Positions 19,107 through 29,118 of a stretch of 48,611 nucleotides of DNA are shown in pieces. The translations under genes were made by a program, and so were the position numbers. Source of the stretch: an uncultured Pelagibacteraceae bacterium (GTDB lineage Bacteria > Pseudomonadota > Alphaproteobacteria > Pelagibacterales > Pelagibacteraceae). Every line of letters starts with the position of its first letter. The stretch's first letter is position 1. Under the pieces are notes generated by a model that saw nothing but the letters and a program-made list of their open reading frames with translations, searched no databases and had not been told where the DNA came from. Where the stretch lies: NCBI GenBank assembly GCA_902629285.1, contig CACOQN010000011.1:1-48611 (forward strand), written 5' to 3'.

Positions 19107-20387
19107 TTACTTACCAAATTTTGTTTTTTTAATTAGTTGTTCGTATTGAGAGCTCATTAATCTAGTTTGAATTTGAGTTACGGTATCAATTGCAACAACA
19201 ACAACAATTAAAATAGATGCACCACCCAAATAAAAGGGTATTGGATAATTAGCAATTAAGAATTCAGGCATCAAACAAACTAAAGTTAAATACAATGCAC
19301 CAATTGTAGTTAACTTTGTTGAGATATTTTCAATATATAAAGCTGTGCTATCACCAGGTCTTATACCAGGTACAAAGCCCCCATACTTTCTAAGATTCTC
19401 AGCAGTTTCTTTGGGATTAAAAGTTATTGAAGTATAAAAAAATGTGAAAAATATTATTCCTGACGCATATAGCATCATGTAGAGAGGTTGTCCTTGAGTA
19501 AAATAAGAACTTAAATTTAAGAATGTTTCATTATTAGAAAATGAAAAATTTGAAAATGTGATTGGTAATAATAATAATGCTGAGGCAAAGATTGCTGGGA
19601 TCACACCAGCTTGATTTATTTTTAGTGGCAAATGCGAAGACTCTCCACCATACATTTTATTTCCCATTTGTCTTTTAGGATAATTGATAATAATTTTTCT
19701 TAATGCTCTTTCCATAAATACAACAAATAAAATTGTTAATATTAGCAAGACAAATAATGCTAAAATCATAAAAGTTGAGACAGCGCCTGTTCTTCCAAGT
19801 TCAAAAGTAGTTACAAGTGCTCTAGGAATTTCAGCAACAATACCTGCAAAAATTATCAATGAAATACCGTTTCCAATACCTCTCTGAGTAATTTGTTCAC
19901 CTAACCACATTAAAAATACTGTACCTGCCACAATAGTAGTTACAGTAGTTATTTTAAAAAAGACCCCTGGATTTATTACTAAGTCAGCAGAAGATTCTAA
20001 TCCAACAGATAAACCGTATCCTTGAACTGTAGCAAGTAATACCGTTCCATATCTTGTAATTTGAGTAATTTTTGCTCTACCTATTTCACCTTGTGCTTTA
20101 AGATTTTTGAAATAATCAGAAACACCAGTTAAAAGCTGCACGATAATAGCTGATGATATGTATGGCATTATACCTAGAGCAAAAATTGCCATTCTACTAA
20201 CTGCACCACCCGCAAAAACATTAAACATACCAAGCAACCCTTTTTGGTTGCCCTCCATCATTATTTTTAATTGTTCAGGATCTATTCCAGGTAAAGGTAC
20301 AAAAGTTCCAAATCTATAAACAGCTAAAATTAAAATTGTAAAAATTATTCTATTCTTTAGATCATTTGATGACGATGAGGCACTCAT
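19107..20387 (-). CDS. secY: Preprotein translocase subunit SecY
   Basis: 426 residues, ten predicted membrane segments. SecY forms the protein-conducting channel of the inner membrane with SecE (encoded at 43.1 kb) and SecG. Landmarks are the plug-region LLGMFNVFAGGAVSRMAIFALG, the TM5/6 QRGIGNGISL motif, and the cytoplasmic loop region PGIRPGDSTALYIE. Follows rplO by 9 bp in the spc cluster. Confidence 0.98.
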   Translation of the reverse strand: MSASSSSNDLKNRIIFTILILAVYRFGTFVPLPGIDPEQLKIMMEGNQKGLLGMFNVFAGGAVSRMAIFALGIMPYISSAIIVQLLTGVSDYFKNLKAQGEIGRAKITQITRYGTVLLATVQGYGLSVGLESSADLVINPGVFFKITTVTTIVAGTVFLMWLGEQITQRGIGNGISLIIFAGIVAEIPRALVTTFELGRTGAVSTFMILALFVLLILTILFVVFMERALRKIIINYPKRQMGNKMYGGESSHLPLKINQAGVIPAIFASALLLLPITFSNFSFSNNETFLNLSSYFTQGQPLYMMLYASGIIFFTFFYTSITFNPKETAENLRKYGGFVPGIRPGDSTALYIENISTKLTTIGALYLTLVCLMPEFLIANYPIPFYLGGASILIVVVVAIDTVTQIQTRLMSSQYEQLIKKTKFGK

Positions 20388-20396
20388 ATAAACAAA

Positions 20397-20849
20397 CTAT
20401 TTTTTTAGTTGAATAGATCCACCAATTTTTTCAAGTTTTTCTATTGCAGATTTAGAGGCAAGATCAGCTTCAATATTAATCTTATTTTTCACTTCTCCAG
20501 ATCCTAAAATTTTCAATTTTTTTGAGTTTTTATTAATGAGTTTAAGTTTTTTTAATGATTCTGTATTTAGTACTTCGTTTGGATTAATATTTTTTTTATC
20601 TATATAAAATTGAATTTTATCTAAATTCAAAATCGCGATATCTTTTTTAGATATAGTGTTAAATCCTCTTTTTGGTAATCTTCTATATAAAGGCATTTGA
20701 CCTCCTTCAAAACTTTTTATAGATACTCCAGATCTAGATTTCTGACCTTTAACTCCTCTACCCGATGTTTTACCTTTACCAGAACCAATTCCTCTTCCAA
20801 CTCTTGACTTAGACTTATTAATTTTTTCTCGATTATTTAAAGTAATCAT
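20397..20849 (-). CDS. rplO: 50S ribosomal protein L15
   Basis: 150 residues. The Gly/Arg-rich N-terminal extension ([20 protein letters not shown]) that penetrates 23S rRNA is intact, as is [17 protein letters not shown]. The ATG shares a base with the rpsE stop. In most bacteria rpmD (L30) sits between these two genes; here there is no room for it. Confidence 0.97.
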   Translation of the reverse strand: MITLNNREKINKSKSRVGRGIGSGKGKTSGRGVKGQKSRSGVSIKSFEGGQMPLYRRLPKRGFNTISKKDIAILNLDKIQFYIDKKNINPNEVLNTESLKKLKLINKNSKKLKILGSGEVKNKINIEADLASKSAIEKLEKIGGSIQLKK

Positions 20850-21364
20850 TATCCTCTTTTTTCAATTATTTCAGAAATTTTTTTATTTCTGATAGCTGAT
20901 ATTTGTTTTGGTGAACTTTGTTTTTTTAATGCTTTCATTGTAGCTCTAATAACATTATGAGCATTTGAGGTACCCATTGATTTAGCAACAATGTCTTTGA
21001 CACCTAAAACTTCACATACAGCTCTTACTGGGCCACCTGCTATAATGCCAGTACCTTTTGAAGCAGCTCTTAAAACAATTTTTCCAGATCCATCTTTCGC
21101 TATGACATCATGATGTATTGTTCTGCCTTCTCTTAAAGGTATATGAGTAAGTTTTCTTCTTGCCATCTCATTAGCTTTTTTAATAGCATCAGGCACTTGT
21201 TTAGCTTTTGCATGAGCTACACCAATTTTACCCGCTTGATTTCCAACGACTACAAGAGCTGAAAACCCAAATCTTCTTCCACCTTTAACAACTTTTGTTA
21301 TACGATTTATATGAACTAATTTTTCTAATATATCGTCTGTTTTTTTTTCTTTAAAGTTTTCCAT
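20849..21364 (-). CDS. rpsE: 30S ribosomal protein S5
   Basis: 171 residues. N-terminal dsRNA-binding-like domain with [21 protein letters not shown], then the C-terminal domain with [21 protein letters not shown]5 lines the mRNA entry site and affects decoding fidelity. Two bases separate it from rplR; it overlaps rplO by one base. Confidence 0.98.
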   Translation of the reverse strand: MENFKEKKTDDILEKLVHINRITKVVKGGRRFGFSALVVVGNQAGKIGVAHAKAKQVPDAIKKANEMARRKLTHIPLREGRTIHHDVIAKDGSGKIVLRAASKGTGIIAGGPVRAVCEVLGVKDIVAKSMGTSNAHNVIRATMKALKKQSSPKQISAIRNKKISEIIEKRG

Positions 21365-21366
21365 AA

Positions 21367-21723
21367 TTAAAATTCCATTCCATTTTCCCTCAAAGTTTCA
21401 GCAAAAACTTTAATTCTTCCATGATACTTATAAGATCCCCTATCGAAATAAATTTTAGTAATTTTTTTTTCATGTGCCTTTTTTGCTAATCTTCGCGCTA
21501 CCAATTTTGATAATTCTATTTTATTTACTTTATCTCCAGATTTTATATCTTTTTCTATAGATGATGCTGACAATAGAGTCACTCTTTTTGTATCGTCTAT
21601 TATTTGTGCTGAAATATTCTTTGACGATCTAGAAATACTCAATCTATACCTGTCATTCGAAGCAACTTTTTTAACTTTATTGCTTACTCTAAATCTTTTT
21701 CTAATACTAGTGTTTAATTTCAT
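21367..21723 (-). CDS. rplR: 50S ribosomal protein L18
   Basis: 118 residues from the ATG at 21723. A GTG one codon upstream (21726) is also possible, but the ATG gives a TGATG junction with the rplF stop like the other junctions here. L18 binds 5S rRNA in the central protuberance. The C-terminal half ([22 protein letters not shown], and the end [12 protein letters not shown]) is typical. Confidence 0.97.
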   Translation of the reverse strand: MKLNTSIRKRFRVSNKVKKVASNDRYRLSISRSSKNISAQIIDDTKRVTLLSASSIEKDIKSGDKVNKIELSKLVARRLAKKAHEKKITKIYFDRGSYKYHGRIKVFAETLRENGMEF

Positions 21724-22262
21724 CACTTTTTCTTTCCTTCTTTTTTAATAATGTGTTGACCTTTTTCTCTTACACCTTTTCCCTTATATGGTTCAATTTT
21801 TCTTAGAGATTTAATTTTAGATGCAACTTCACCTACTAGTTGCTTATCTGATCCAGTAATTTTTAGCGTTGTTTGTTTTTCAACTGCAATTTTAATGCCT
21901 TCTGGAATATCAAAATTAATATCGTGACTATAGCCTAATTGTAAATTTAATTGATTTCCTTTTATTGCTGCTCTGTAACCAACACCAACTAATTCCAATA
22001 TTTTTTCATAACCTTCACTTGAACCTATTACAGCATTGTAGATCATACTTCTATTCATTCCCCAAAGTCTTTTTGAGTTTTGATCAACTTTTTTTGGTTT
22101 AATAGAAATTTCTTTTCCTTCAATTATATCAAAATTAAACATATCTAAATCTATATTAAGCGATTTTTTTCCTAAAGGTCCCTCAATACTTATAATATTG
22201 CCAGCTAAAGCAACTTTTACTTTTTCAGGGATCGATATGTTTATTTTACCTATTTTAGACAT
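21723..22262 (-). CDS. rplF: 50S ribosomal protein L6
   Basis: 179 residues, two tandem L6 folds. L6 sits near the sarcin-ricin loop. It starts [15 protein letters not shown] and ends with the signature [23 protein letters not shown], in which the PYKGKG loop contacts rRNA. Overlaps rpsH by one base and rplR by the TGATG junction. Confidence 0.98.
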   Translation of the reverse strand: MSKIGKINISIPEKVKVALAGNIISIEGPLGKKSLNIDLDMFNFDIIEGKEISIKPKKVDQNSKRLWGMNRSMIYNAVIGSSEGYEKILELVGVGYRAAIKGNQLNLQLGYSHDINFDIPEGIKIAVEKQTTLKITGSDKQLVGEVASKIKSLRKIEPYKGKGVREKGQHIIKKEGKKK

Positions 22263-22657
22263 TAAAACACCTTACAAATTATTTCACCACCAACTTTTTG
22301 TTTTCTTGCATCTATATCTGTCATCACCCCTTTTGGAGTTGATACAATAGCAATTCCTAAACCATTATTTATCTTAGGTAAGCTATCTGCAGATGAAAAA
22401 ATTCTTCTTCCTGGTTTGGATACTCTTTCAAAAGCACTTATTACTGGATTACCAGAATGATATTTAAGTTCTAATGATAACATTGGTTTTTTATCATCAG
22501 AACTTACTTTAAAATCTTTTATAAAACCTTCATTTTTGAGTATATCTGCAATTTTACTTTTAAAATTTGATGAAGGAAGTTCTACTTTTTTATGATTTCT
22601 AGCTTGAGCATTTTTAACTCTTGCAATCATATCGCCTATCGGGTCACTTAAACTCAT
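22262..22657 (-). CDS. rpsH: 30S ribosomal protein S8
   Basis: 131 residues. S8 binds helix 21 of 16S rRNA and in E. coli represses the spc operon. It opens SLSDPIGDMIARVKNAQ and ends with GIAIVSTPKGVMTD and GGEIICKVF, both RNA-contact regions. I see no obvious S8-type leader, since there is no intergenic space near rplE here. Confidence 0.98.
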   Translation of the reverse strand: MSLSDPIGDMIARVKNAQARNHKKVELPSSNFKSKIADILKNEGFIKDFKVSSDDKKPMLSLELKYHSGNPVISAFERVSKPGRRIFSSADSLPKINNGLGIAIVSTPKGVMTDIDARKQKVGGEIICKVF

Positions 22658-22667
22658 TTTTTCCTTT

Positions 22668-22973
22668 CTACCAGCTTGACTTAACTAAGCCAGGTATCTT
22701 TCCTTGTAATCCTAATTGTCTTAACGCAATTCTTGAAATCTTCAATTTTCTATAAACTCCATGAGGTCTTCCAGTAATCTCACATCTATTCATAACTCTT
22801 GTTTTAGCTGAGTTTCTTGGCAATTTTGATAATTTTTGCTGTGCTTTAAATCTTTCTTCTAATGGAATTTTTTTATCCATCACAACTTTTTTTAAAGCTT
22901 GTCTTTTTTTATAAAGACTATCTGAAAGTTTTATTCTTTTTTTATTTTTATTGATTGCACTTAACTTTGCCAT
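22668..22973 (-). CDS. rpsN: 30S ribosomal protein S14 (zinc-independent type)
   Basis: 101 residues, the long form without the CxxC pairs of the zinc-dependent paralogue. It carries RNRCEITGRPHG-type sequence (here MNRCEITGRPHGVYRK) and ends LGLQGKIPGLVKSSW. Located in the head of 30S near S3 and S10. Ten bases before rpsH. Confidence 0.97.
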   Translation of the reverse strand: MAKLSAINKNKKRIKLSDSLYKKRQALKKVVMDKKIPLEERFKAQQKLSKLPRNSAKTRVMNRCEITGRPHGVYRKLKISRIALRQLGLQGKIPGLVKSSW

Positions 22974-22975
22974 GT

Positions 22976-23530
22976 CTAATTGTCTCCTTTTTTAATAAAT
23001 GGAAAATTCATTTTTTCTAACAAAGCAAAACTATGTTCTTTATTTTTTGCTTTAATTACTATTATTATATCTAAACCTCTTACTTTGTCTGCTCTATCAA
23101 AACTTACCTCTGGGAAAATTATATGTTCTTTTATACCAAATGTATAATTACCAAATTTATCAAAACCCTTTGATGATAAACCTCTAAAATCTTTAATTCT
23201 TGGCAATGCTATATTCACTAATCTATCTAAGAATTCATACATTCTATTTTTTCTTAAAGTTACTTTTAAACCCGCATTTGATCCTTTTCTTGTTTTAAAA
23301 TTTGCAACTGATTTTTTAAATTTTGTTGTTACAGGTTTTTGTCCAGTAATTTTAGCCATATCTTCTTCACATGATTTTAAAATCTTAGAATCTGTAGCGT
23401 CCAAGCCAAGGCCCATATTTAAAACAACTTTCTCAATTCTTGGAGTCATATAAATATTTTTAAAACCAAATTTTTCCTTTAATGCTGGTTGAATTTCTTT
23501 TTTTAACATCTCTTTGAATCTTGGTGTCAT
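22976..23530 (-). CDS. rplE: 50S ribosomal protein L5
   Basis: 184 residues. L5 binds 5S rRNA and touches the P-site tRNA. Motifs are KVVLNMGLG near residue 36, TGQKPVTTKFKKSVANFKTR, and the C-terminal FPEVSFDRADKVRGLDI. Its start shares one base with the rplX stop. Confidence 0.98.
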   Translation of the reverse strand: MTPRFKEMLKKEIQPALKEKFGFKNIYMTPRIEKVVLNMGLGLDATDSKILKSCEEDMAKITGQKPVTTKFKKSVANFKTRKGSNAGLKVTLRKNRMYEFLDRLVNIALPRIKDFRGLSSKGFDKFGNYTFGIKEHIIFPEVSFDRADKVRGLDIIIVIKAKNKEHSFALLEKMNFPFIKKGDN

Positions 23531-23775
23531 TATTTTTTAGCCTCTTTTTTCTTAGTCGCTTTTTCATCAATAAGTTTTAAATTAGAAATATGTATGAAAC
23601 TTTCTTTAGAAAAAATTCCACCTTTTTTCTCTTTTGTTGTTTTAACGTGTCTTTTAACCATGTTTATATCTTTTACTTTTACTCTGTTATTAGATCTATC
23701 AATTTCAATAACTTCTCCCTCTTTTTTTTTATCTCTTCCAGCTAAAACCTTTACTTTCAATCCTTTTTTAATCAT
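23530..23775 (-). CDS. rplX: 50S ribosomal protein L24, short form
   Basis: 81 residues against about 100-105 in most bacteria. The KOW domain is intact ([20 protein letters not shown] and [10 protein letters not shown]). After ISNLKLID the usual C-terminal strand pair (GFRFEDGKKVR in E. coli) is missing and replaced by a Lys/Ala/Glu tail. The next gene overlaps by one base, so the missing part is not hidden downstream in another frame. L24 initiates 50S assembly and lies near the tunnel exit. Confidence 0.94.
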   Translation of the reverse strand: MIKKGLKVKVLAGRDKKKEGEVIEIDRSNNRVKVKDINMVKRHVKTTKEKKGGIFSKESFIHISNLKLIDEKATKKKEAKK

Positions 23776-24143
23776 TATAAAACCTCCGGGGCTAAAGAAA
23801 TAATTTTCATTTGACCTCTGCTTCTTAATTCTCTTGTAACTGGACCAAAAATCCTTGTTCCAACTGGCTCTCCCTTGTCGTCAACTAATACAGCTGCATT
23901 ATTGTCAAATCTCACTTTAGAACCATCGTTTCTATGAATTCCCTTTTTAACTCTTACAACTACAGCCTTATGAACTGAACCTTTTTTAACTTTTCCTTTA
24001 GGTATTGCCTCTTTAACAGCAATTACAATAGTATCACCAATGCTAGCGTATCTTCTTTTTGATCCACCCAAAACTTTAATACACTCAATCCTTTTTGCGC
24101 CAGTATTATCAGCTACCTGTAATTCTGTTTGAACACCAATCAT
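23775..24143 (-). CDS. rplN: 50S ribosomal protein L14
   Basis: 122 residues, exact family length. L14 lies at the subunit interface and is the docking site of the silencing factor RsfS. Landmarks: [40 protein letters not shown], and the C-terminal [13 protein letters not shown]. One-base overlaps on both sides. Confidence 0.99.
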   Translation of the reverse strand: MIGVQTELQVADNTGAKRIECIKVLGGSKRRYASIGDTIVIAVKEAIPKGKVKKGSVHKAVVVRVKKGIHRNDGSKVRFDNNAAVLVDDKGEPVGTRIFGPVTRELRSRGQMKIISLAPEVL

Positions 24144-24382
24144 TATTTATTATTCTCCATAACCTCAAATTTTTTATTTTTAGAAAAAGGTTTACTCTCA
24201 ATAATAGAAACTTTATCACCAGTTTTGAACTTATTATTCTCGTCATGAGCATTGTAGTTTTTTCTTACTCTAATTACTTTTTTTAGAACTGGATGTGAAT
24301 ATTTACGTTCTACCATGACAGTAACTGTTTTATTTGGTTTGTCGCTTATAACTACACCTGTAAGTATTTTTTTAGGCATCAA
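24143..24382 (-). CDS. rpsQ: 30S ribosomal protein S17
   Basis: 79 residues. OB-fold protein of the 30S body; it starts [21 protein letters not shown] after an extra Met and has the [20 protein letters not shown] loop with HDENN. Its 5' end overlaps the rpmC stop by 11 bp, so translation is presumably coupled. Confidence 0.97.
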   Translation of the reverse strand: MMPKKILTGVVISDKPNKTVTVMVERKYSHPVLKKVIRVRKNYNAHDENNKFKTGDKVSIIESKPFSKNKKFEVMENNK

Positions 24383-24563
24383 CTTTCCTTTTTAAAATTG
24401 TTTTTAATCTTGCTATTGTTTTTTTTGTTTCTCCTATTTTAGCTGGGTTTGTTACTTGTGAATTCATTTTTTGAAATCTGAAATTAAAAAGATCTTTTTT
24501 GAGTTTGCCAATATTCTTCAGAATTTCGTCTTTCGATAATTTTTTAATTTCTTGTTTTTTCAT
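24372..24563 (-). CDS. rpmC: 50S ribosomal protein L29
   Basis: 63 residues, two-helix protein near the tunnel exit. It starts [19 protein letters not shown] and contains the family-typical [19 protein letters not shown]. One-base overlap with rplP and 11-bp overlap with rpsQ. Confidence 0.97.
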   Translation of the reverse strand: MKKQEIKKLSKDEILKNIGKLKKDLFNFRFQKMNSQVTNPAKIGETKKTIARLKTILKRKVDA

Positions 24564-24973
24564 TATGCAAATCTCTTAATTGTTTTGGTCTTAATAGGTA
24601 ATTTTGCTGATGCTTTGTATAAAGCTTCTTTAGCAATTTGTTCCGAAACACCATCAACTTCAAATAATATTCTTCCTGGTTTTACTCTACACGCAAAGTA
24701 CTCAGGTGAACCCTTTCCTTTACCCATTCTGACTTCAATTGGTTTTTTTGAAACTGGTATATTTGGGAAAATTCTTGTCCAAACTCTACCTTGTCTTTTC
24801 ATGTGTCTTGTTAAAGCAACTCTAGCTGCTTCAATCTGTTTTCCGGTAACCCTTTCAGGCTGTAAAGCTTTTAATGCGTAAGCACCATAATTAATAGTAC
24901 TTGCTCTAGTAGCAGTACCGTGAATTCTGCCTTTATGCGCTTTTCTCCACTTTGTTCTTACTGGTTGAAGCAT
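24563..24973 (-). CDS. rplP: 50S ribosomal protein L16
   Basis: 136 residues, standard length. L16 organises the A-site and peptidyl-transferase region. It contains [10 protein letters not shown] at the start, then the [20 protein letters not shown] region, and [20 protein letters not shown]. The Arg at the position hydroxylated by YcfD in E. coli is in the conserved GKGSPE stretch's vicinity, but modification cannot be judged. Confidence 0.98.
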   Translation of the reverse strand: MLQPVRTKWRKAHKGRIHGTATRASTINYGAYALKALQPERVTGKQIEAARVALTRHMKRQGRVWTRIFPNIPVSKKPIEVRMGKGKGSPEYFACRVKPGRILFEVDGVSEQIAKEALYKASAKLPIKTKTIKRFA

Positions 24974-24975
24974 TA

Positions 24976-25653
24976 TTATTTACCTTCCTTTGGTGTTACT
25001 TTGTTAGTCTCTTGGCTAAATTCTCTAGCAAAAACTTCACCTTTATAAATCCAAACTTTAATACCAATAATTCCATATGTCGTAAGAGCCTCTGCCTCTG
25101 CATAATCTATATCAGCTCTTAAAGTATGTGATGGAATGCTTCCGTCTCTTAACCACTCTGTTCTAGCTATTTCATTTCCTCCAAGTCTTCCACTCACAGA
25201 AACTTTAATTCCTTTTGCTCCGAGTCTAATACATGATTGCATTGCTCTTTTCATAGCTCTTCTATAAGAAATTCTTTTAACAAGCTGCTGAGCTATGTTT
25301 TCAGCTACTAAATAAGCATTAGTCTCAGGTTTTTTAACTTCTTTAATATTTAGATTAACTTCATTTGTTGTGAATTTTGAAAGATTATTTTTAATTTTGT
25401 CTATATCGCTTCCTTTTTTACCTATCACAAAACCTGGTCTGGATGTGTAAATAGTAACATAACATTTATTAGATGTTCTTTCGATCATTACCTTGGATAC
25501 ACCAGAGTTGATTACATTTTTCTTAATATATTCCCTAATTTTAAAATCTTCGATTAAGTAATTTCCAAAATCTTTTTTCTTAGCATACCAAACAGAGTCC
25601 CATCCTCTGTTGACACCTAATCTAAAACCTACAGGATTAACTTTTTGCCCCAT
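24976..25653 (-). CDS. rpsC: 30S ribosomal protein S3
   Basis: 225 residues. [16 protein letters not shown] opens it. The KH domain carries [16 protein letters not shown]. The C-terminal domain has [15 protein letters not shown] and [14 protein letters not shown]3 forms the mRNA entry channel and has helicase activity with S4 and S5. Its 5' end overlaps rplV by 17 bp. Confidence 0.98.
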   Translation of the reverse strand: MGQKVNPVGFRLGVNRGWDSVWYAKKKDFGNYLIEDFKIREYIKKNVINSGVSKVMIERTSNKCYVTIYTSRPGFVIGKKGSDIDKIKNNLSKFTTNEVNLNIKEVKKPETNAYLVAENIAQQLVKRISYRRAMKRAMQSCIRLGAKGIKVSVSGRLGGNEIARTEWLRDGSIPSHTLRADIDYAEAEALTTYGIIGIKVWIYKGEVFAREFSQETNKVTPKEGK

Positions 25654-26035
25654 GCTTCTCCATTTGTTTTGCTTCTGATAAAATTATTGTAACAGTTGAC
25701 CAAGGTTTTAATATTGGTGCCGCTCTTCCTTTGGCTCTTGGTCTAAATCTTTTCATAACTATTTTTTTTCCACAATATGCCTCTTTAACTATTAATTTAT
25801 CAATATCGTACTGAAAATTATTTTCAGCATTGGCTACAGCTGAACTTATAGTTTTTCTAACATCTCTAGTAACTCTTTTTTCTGAAAACTGTAAATCTCT
25901 AATTGCAACATCAACTTTTTTGCCAACAATACTTTTTAGTATTGGATTTAGTTTTCTGACACTTGATCTAATACCGTTGTTAACAGATTTGACTGTTTTT
26001 TCTTTTGTTTTTTCAATTTTCTTTTTTTTACCCAT
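25637..26035 (-). CDS. rplV: 50S ribosomal protein L22
   Basis: 132 residues, with a Lys-rich N-terminal extension of about 20 residues relative to E. coli. L22 lines the nascent peptide tunnel; its beta-hairpin region includes [17 protein letters not shown] with [14 protein letters not shown] following. Overlaps rpsC by 17 bp and follows rpsS by 2 bp. Confidence 0.97.
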   Translation of the reverse strand: MGKKKKIEKTKEKTVKSVNNGIRSSVRKLNPILKSIVGKKVDVAIRDLQFSEKRVTRDVRKTISSAVANAENNFQYDIDKLIVKEAYCGKKIVMKRFRPRAKGRAAPILKPWSTVTIILSEAKQMEKHGAKS

Positions 26036-26037
26036 AA

Positions 26038-26334
26038 TTATTTCTTCTCTGCTGTTGCTGGTTTAGCTTTCTTGTCAGCTGGTGTATGACCAAAAAATGT
26101 TCTTGTTGGTGCAAATTCACCCAATTTATGTCCAACCATATCTTCTGAAACTGTTATTGGTATAAATTTTTTTCCATTATAAATTTGGAAGCTTACCCCT
26201 ACAAAATCAGGTAAAATTGTAGATTTTCTTGACCAAGTTTTAATAGGAATTTTTTTTGGATCGTCTTTATACTTGTCTACTTTCTTCATCAAGCTTTCCT
26301 CTACAAACGGTCCTTTCCACACTGCTCTAGCCAT
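26038..26334 (-). CDS. rpsS: 30S ribosomal protein S19
   Basis: 98 residues. [19 protein letters not shown] and the [16 protein letters not shown] region are diagnostic; [15 protein letters not shown] follows. It partners S13 in the head. The C-terminus ends in a short Lys/Ala-rich tail. One-base overlap with rplB. Confidence 0.98.
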   Translation of the reverse strand: MARAVWKGPFVEESLMKKVDKYKDDPKKIPIKTWSRKSTILPDFVGVSFQIYNGKKFIPITVSEDMVGHKLGEFAPTRTFFGHTPADKKAKPATAEKK

Positions 26335-27173
26335 TACTTAGTGTCCTTCCTCTTATTTCTTCTCTTAACTATAAATTTATCTGTTCTTTTATTATCTCGA
26401 GTTTTTAAACCTTTAGCAGATTGTCCTGTAGGTGAAACTGGATGTCTTCCTCCAGCAGATTTTCCTTCACCACCTCCATGTGGGTGATCAACTGGGTTTT
26501 TAACAACACCTCTTGTATGAGGTCTTCTACCCAACCATCTTGATCTACCTGCTTTTCCAATTTTAATATTTTTTTGATCTGGATTACTTAAAATTCCTAT
26601 TGTAGCTAAAGCTCTTGAATCTATTTTTCTCACTTCACCTGAAGCTAATTTTATTAAACTATAGTTTCCATCTAGACCACTAATAGTAACTGATGAACCA
26701 GCTGCTCTAGCGATTTTTCCACCACCACCTGGCTGTATCTCAACATTATGTATATTGATACCCACTGGTATATCTTGTAATGGCATACAATTACCTACTT
26801 TAATATCTTTTTTAGAACCGCTTTCAACTTTATCTCCAACTTTAATTTTTTGTGGTGCTAAGAAGTATGAGTGAGTACCATCCTCAAATTTAACTAACAT
26901 GATGTAGCATGATCTATTAGGATCATATTCAATTCTTTCAACTGTGGCTTCCATGTCAATTTTTTTTCGATAAAAATCCACATGTCTATACATTTTTTTA
27001 TGTCCACCAGCTCTGTTAATAGAGGTGATGTGACCATTATTATTTCTACCTTTCATCGCATTTTTAGGTGAAACTAACGCCTTGAACGGTTTACCTTTCC
27101 ATAAACCAGTTCTGTCCACCAAAATTGTACCTCTGGTAGATTTTGTATACGGTTTAAAAGTTTTTAATGCCAT
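26334..27173 (-). CDS. rplB: 50S ribosomal protein L2
   Basis: 279 residues. L2 is essential for subunit association and peptidyl transfer. It contains [19 protein letters not shown], the central SH3-like domain, and the conserved [18 protein letters not shown] loop with the functionally critical histidine. Three bases after rplW. Confidence 0.99.
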   Translation of the reverse strand: MALKTFKPYTKSTRGTILVDRTGLWKGKPFKALVSPKNAMKGRNNNGHITSINRAGGHKKMYRHVDFYRKKIDMEATVERIEYDPNRSCYIMLVKFEDGTHSYFLAPQKIKVGDKVESGSKKDIKVGNCMPLQDIPVGINIHNVEIQPGGGGKIARAAGSSVTISGLDGNYSLIKLASGEVRKIDSRALATIGILSNPDQKNIKIGKAGRSRWLGRRPHTRGVVKNPVDHPHGGGEGKSAGGRHPVSPTGQSAKGLKTRDNKRTDKFIVKRRNKRKDTK

Positions 27174-27176
27174 TTA

Positions 27177-27470
27177 TTAAATCCCTGTTGTTAGATCAAT
27201 ACTTTGACCTTTTTTTAGAGTTATTATTGCTTTTTTATATCCAGATACTTTTACTTTTTTACCTCTGGTAACTTTTGTTCTATTTTGTTTATTTATGATA
27301 TTTATCTTAGTCACATTAACTTTAAATATTTTTTCTATATTTTTCTTTAAATTTTTCTTATTTGCACCATTCGGAACTTTAAAAACAATTTTATTTAATT
27401 CAGACAAATTAGTTGATTTCTCTGTAACCACTGGTGAAAGAATTTTATCGTATAAATGAATTTTTTCCAT
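27177..27470 (-). CDS. rplW: 50S ribosomal protein L23
   Basis: 97 residues. L23 surrounds the tunnel exit and docks trigger factor and SRP. It begins with the typical YDKILSPVVTEKSTNL and has the NKKNLKKNIEKIFKV and YKKAIITLKKGQSID segments. One base separates it from rplD. Confidence 0.97.
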   Translation of the reverse strand: MEKIHLYDKILSPVVTEKSTNLSELNKIVFKVPNGANKKNLKKNIEKIFKVNVTKINIINKQNRTKVTRGKKVKVSGYKKAIITLKKGQSIDLTTGI

Positions 27471-27471
27471 T

Positions 27472-28095
27472 TTATGAATATCTCTTTTCTAGTTCTTTAA
27501 CAGAACTTTCTGTGAAAACTATTTTTTTGAATTTAATAATGTCATAAGCACTAAAATGATTTACATCTGTAACTTTAACATTTGGAATATTTCTTACTGA
27601 TTTTTCAACTTTATCTTTCGAACTTTTATCTAAAATTATTAGTGAATTTGTTATTTCAAGTTTATTAATAATTGAATTCATTTCTTTTGTTTTTTTAATT
27701 TCAGAGCTAAAGTCGTTTAAGATTAATAAATTTTTATTATTGTTTTTTTCTGTAATTAGTGATGCTACGCTTTGTTTTTTTTCAGTTTTATTTAATTTTC
27801 TTTTTTTATAAGCTAATTCACCTTTTGGTCCATGAGCAATACCACCACCTACGAAAATAGGAGCTTTTCTACTAGCGTGTCTTGCACCACCTGTTCCTTT
27901 TTGTGCATATATTTTTGATGTTGGTCCTCTAACTTCATTTTGCTGTTTGGTTTTAGCATGTCTTCCTTTGTAATTAGCATTTGTTTTATAAAGCACAGCA
28001 CTAACTAATTTATGGTTTATTTTTGCAGAAAAAATTTTATCTAAAACTTCAATAGCTTCTTTTTTTCCATCTATGCTAATTTTATCTAATTTCAT
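27472..28095 (-). CDS. rplD: 50S ribosomal protein L4
   Basis: 207 residues. L4 reaches into the peptide tunnel through an extended loop, visible here as GRHAKTKQQNEVRG and KIYAQKGTGGARHAS. In E. coli L4 also attenuates the S10 operon; no S10-type leader is possible here because rpsJ follows fusA by 2 bp. Overlaps rplC by one base. Confidence 0.97.
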   Translation of the reverse strand: MKLDKISIDGKKEAIEVLDKIFSAKINHKLVSAVLYKTNANYKGRHAKTKQQNEVRGPTSKIYAQKGTGGARHASRKAPIFVGGGIAHGPKGELAYKKRKLNKTEKKQSVASLITEKNNNKNLLILNDFSSEIKKTKEMNSIINKLEITNSLIILDKSSKDKVEKSVRNIPNVKVTDVNHFSAYDIIKFKKIVFTESSVKELEKRYS

Positions 28096-28805
28096 TATTT
28101 TTTCTTTTTCTCAGGTGTTTTTTTAGCCTCTTCTGCTGCTGCATGTTTTTCACCAATTGTCATTTTACTTATATTTTTTACAGATTTTTTTACCATCACT
28201 TCTGAATTCTTTGATCCAGGAATTGATCCTTTTAAATATAAAAGTTCATTTTCTAAATCTGTTTTTATTATTTCAATATTTTGCATTGTTCTTAACTTGT
28301 CACCCATATGACCAGCCATTTTTTTTCCTTTAAAAACTTTTCCTGGGTCTTGGCTATGTCCTGTTGAACCATGTGCTCTGTGTGATATTGATACTCCGTG
28401 GCTAGCTCTTAAACCACCAAAATTATGTCTTTTCATAGCACCAGCAAAACCTTTTCCAATTGTTTTTGATCTTGTATCTACAAATTTAATATCTTTAAAT
28501 ATTTCTAAACCAAACTCATTTCCTTCTTTATAGGCAGATGTATCGTTTACTCTAAATTCTTTTAATTTTTTCTTTGCTTCAGTATTTTTTTTTGTAAAAA
28601 CACCTTTCATTGCTTTTGTTAATTTTGAATTTTTAATTTTACCATATCCAAGTTGAACAGCCTTATAACCTCTTTTTTCTTCATCAATAACTTGAACTAC
28701 TCTAGCTTTTTCAACCTTAAGCACGGTGACAGGTACTAATTGACCAGACTTATAGAACTCTCTTGTCATACCAATTTTTTTTCCTAATAAAGCAATTTCA
28801 CTCAT
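28095..28805 (-). CDS. rplC: 50S ribosomal protein L3
   Basis: 236 residues. LLGKKIGMTREFYKSGQLVPVTV opens it after a short lead; the tip region near the peptidyl transferase centre includes GGLRASHGVSISHRAHGSTG with the methylatable Gln in HSQDPGKVFKGKKMAGHMG. The final ~25 residues are a Lys/Ala/Glu-rich low-complexity tail not found in most homologues. Confidence 0.97.
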   Translation of the reverse strand: MSEIALLGKKIGMTREFYKSGQLVPVTVLKVEKARVVQVIDEEKRGYKAVQLGYGKIKNSKLTKAMKGVFTKKNTEAKKKLKEFRVNDTSAYKEGNEFGLEIFKDIKFVDTRSKTIGKGFAGAMKRHNFGGLRASHGVSISHRAHGSTGHSQDPGKVFKGKKMAGHMGDKLRTMQNIEIIKTDLENELLYLKGSIPGSKNSEVMVKKSVKNISKMTIGEKHAAAEEAKKTPEKKKK

Positions 28806-28807
28806 AA

Positions 28808-29116
28808 TTAAATTTTTATTTCCACATCTACACCAGAAGCTAAATCAAGTTTCATTAATGCTTCTACAGTTTGTGGTGTTGGTTCTATAATATCAATTAA
28901 CCTTTTGTGTGTTCTTGACTCAAATTGCTCTCGACTTTTTTTATCTATATGAGGGGATCTTAAAACTGTGTATCTTTCTATTCTTGTTGGTAATGGAATT
29001 GGCCCCTTAATTGTGGCTCCAGTTCTTTTTACTGTGTTTACAATCTCCTCAGTAGAGGCGTCTAGAACTTTATTGTCATATGCTCTTAATTTAATTCTTA
29101 TATTCTGCTTTTCCAT
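28808..29116 (-). CDS. rpsJ: 30S ribosomal protein S10 / NusE
   Basis: 102 residues. S10 is in the 30S head and, as NusE, binds NusG to couple transcription with translation. [16 protein letters not shown] and [29 protein letters not shown] are diagnostic. It directly follows fusA; the tufA gene usual between them is absent (the only tuf seen is at 43.4-44.6 kb). Confidence 0.98.
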   Translation of the reverse strand: MEKQNIRIKLRAYDNKVLDASTEEIVNTVKRTGATIKGPIPLPTRIERYTVLRSPHIDKKSREQFESRTHKRLIDIIEPTPQTVEALMKLDLASGVDVEIKI

Positions 29117-29118
29117 AT

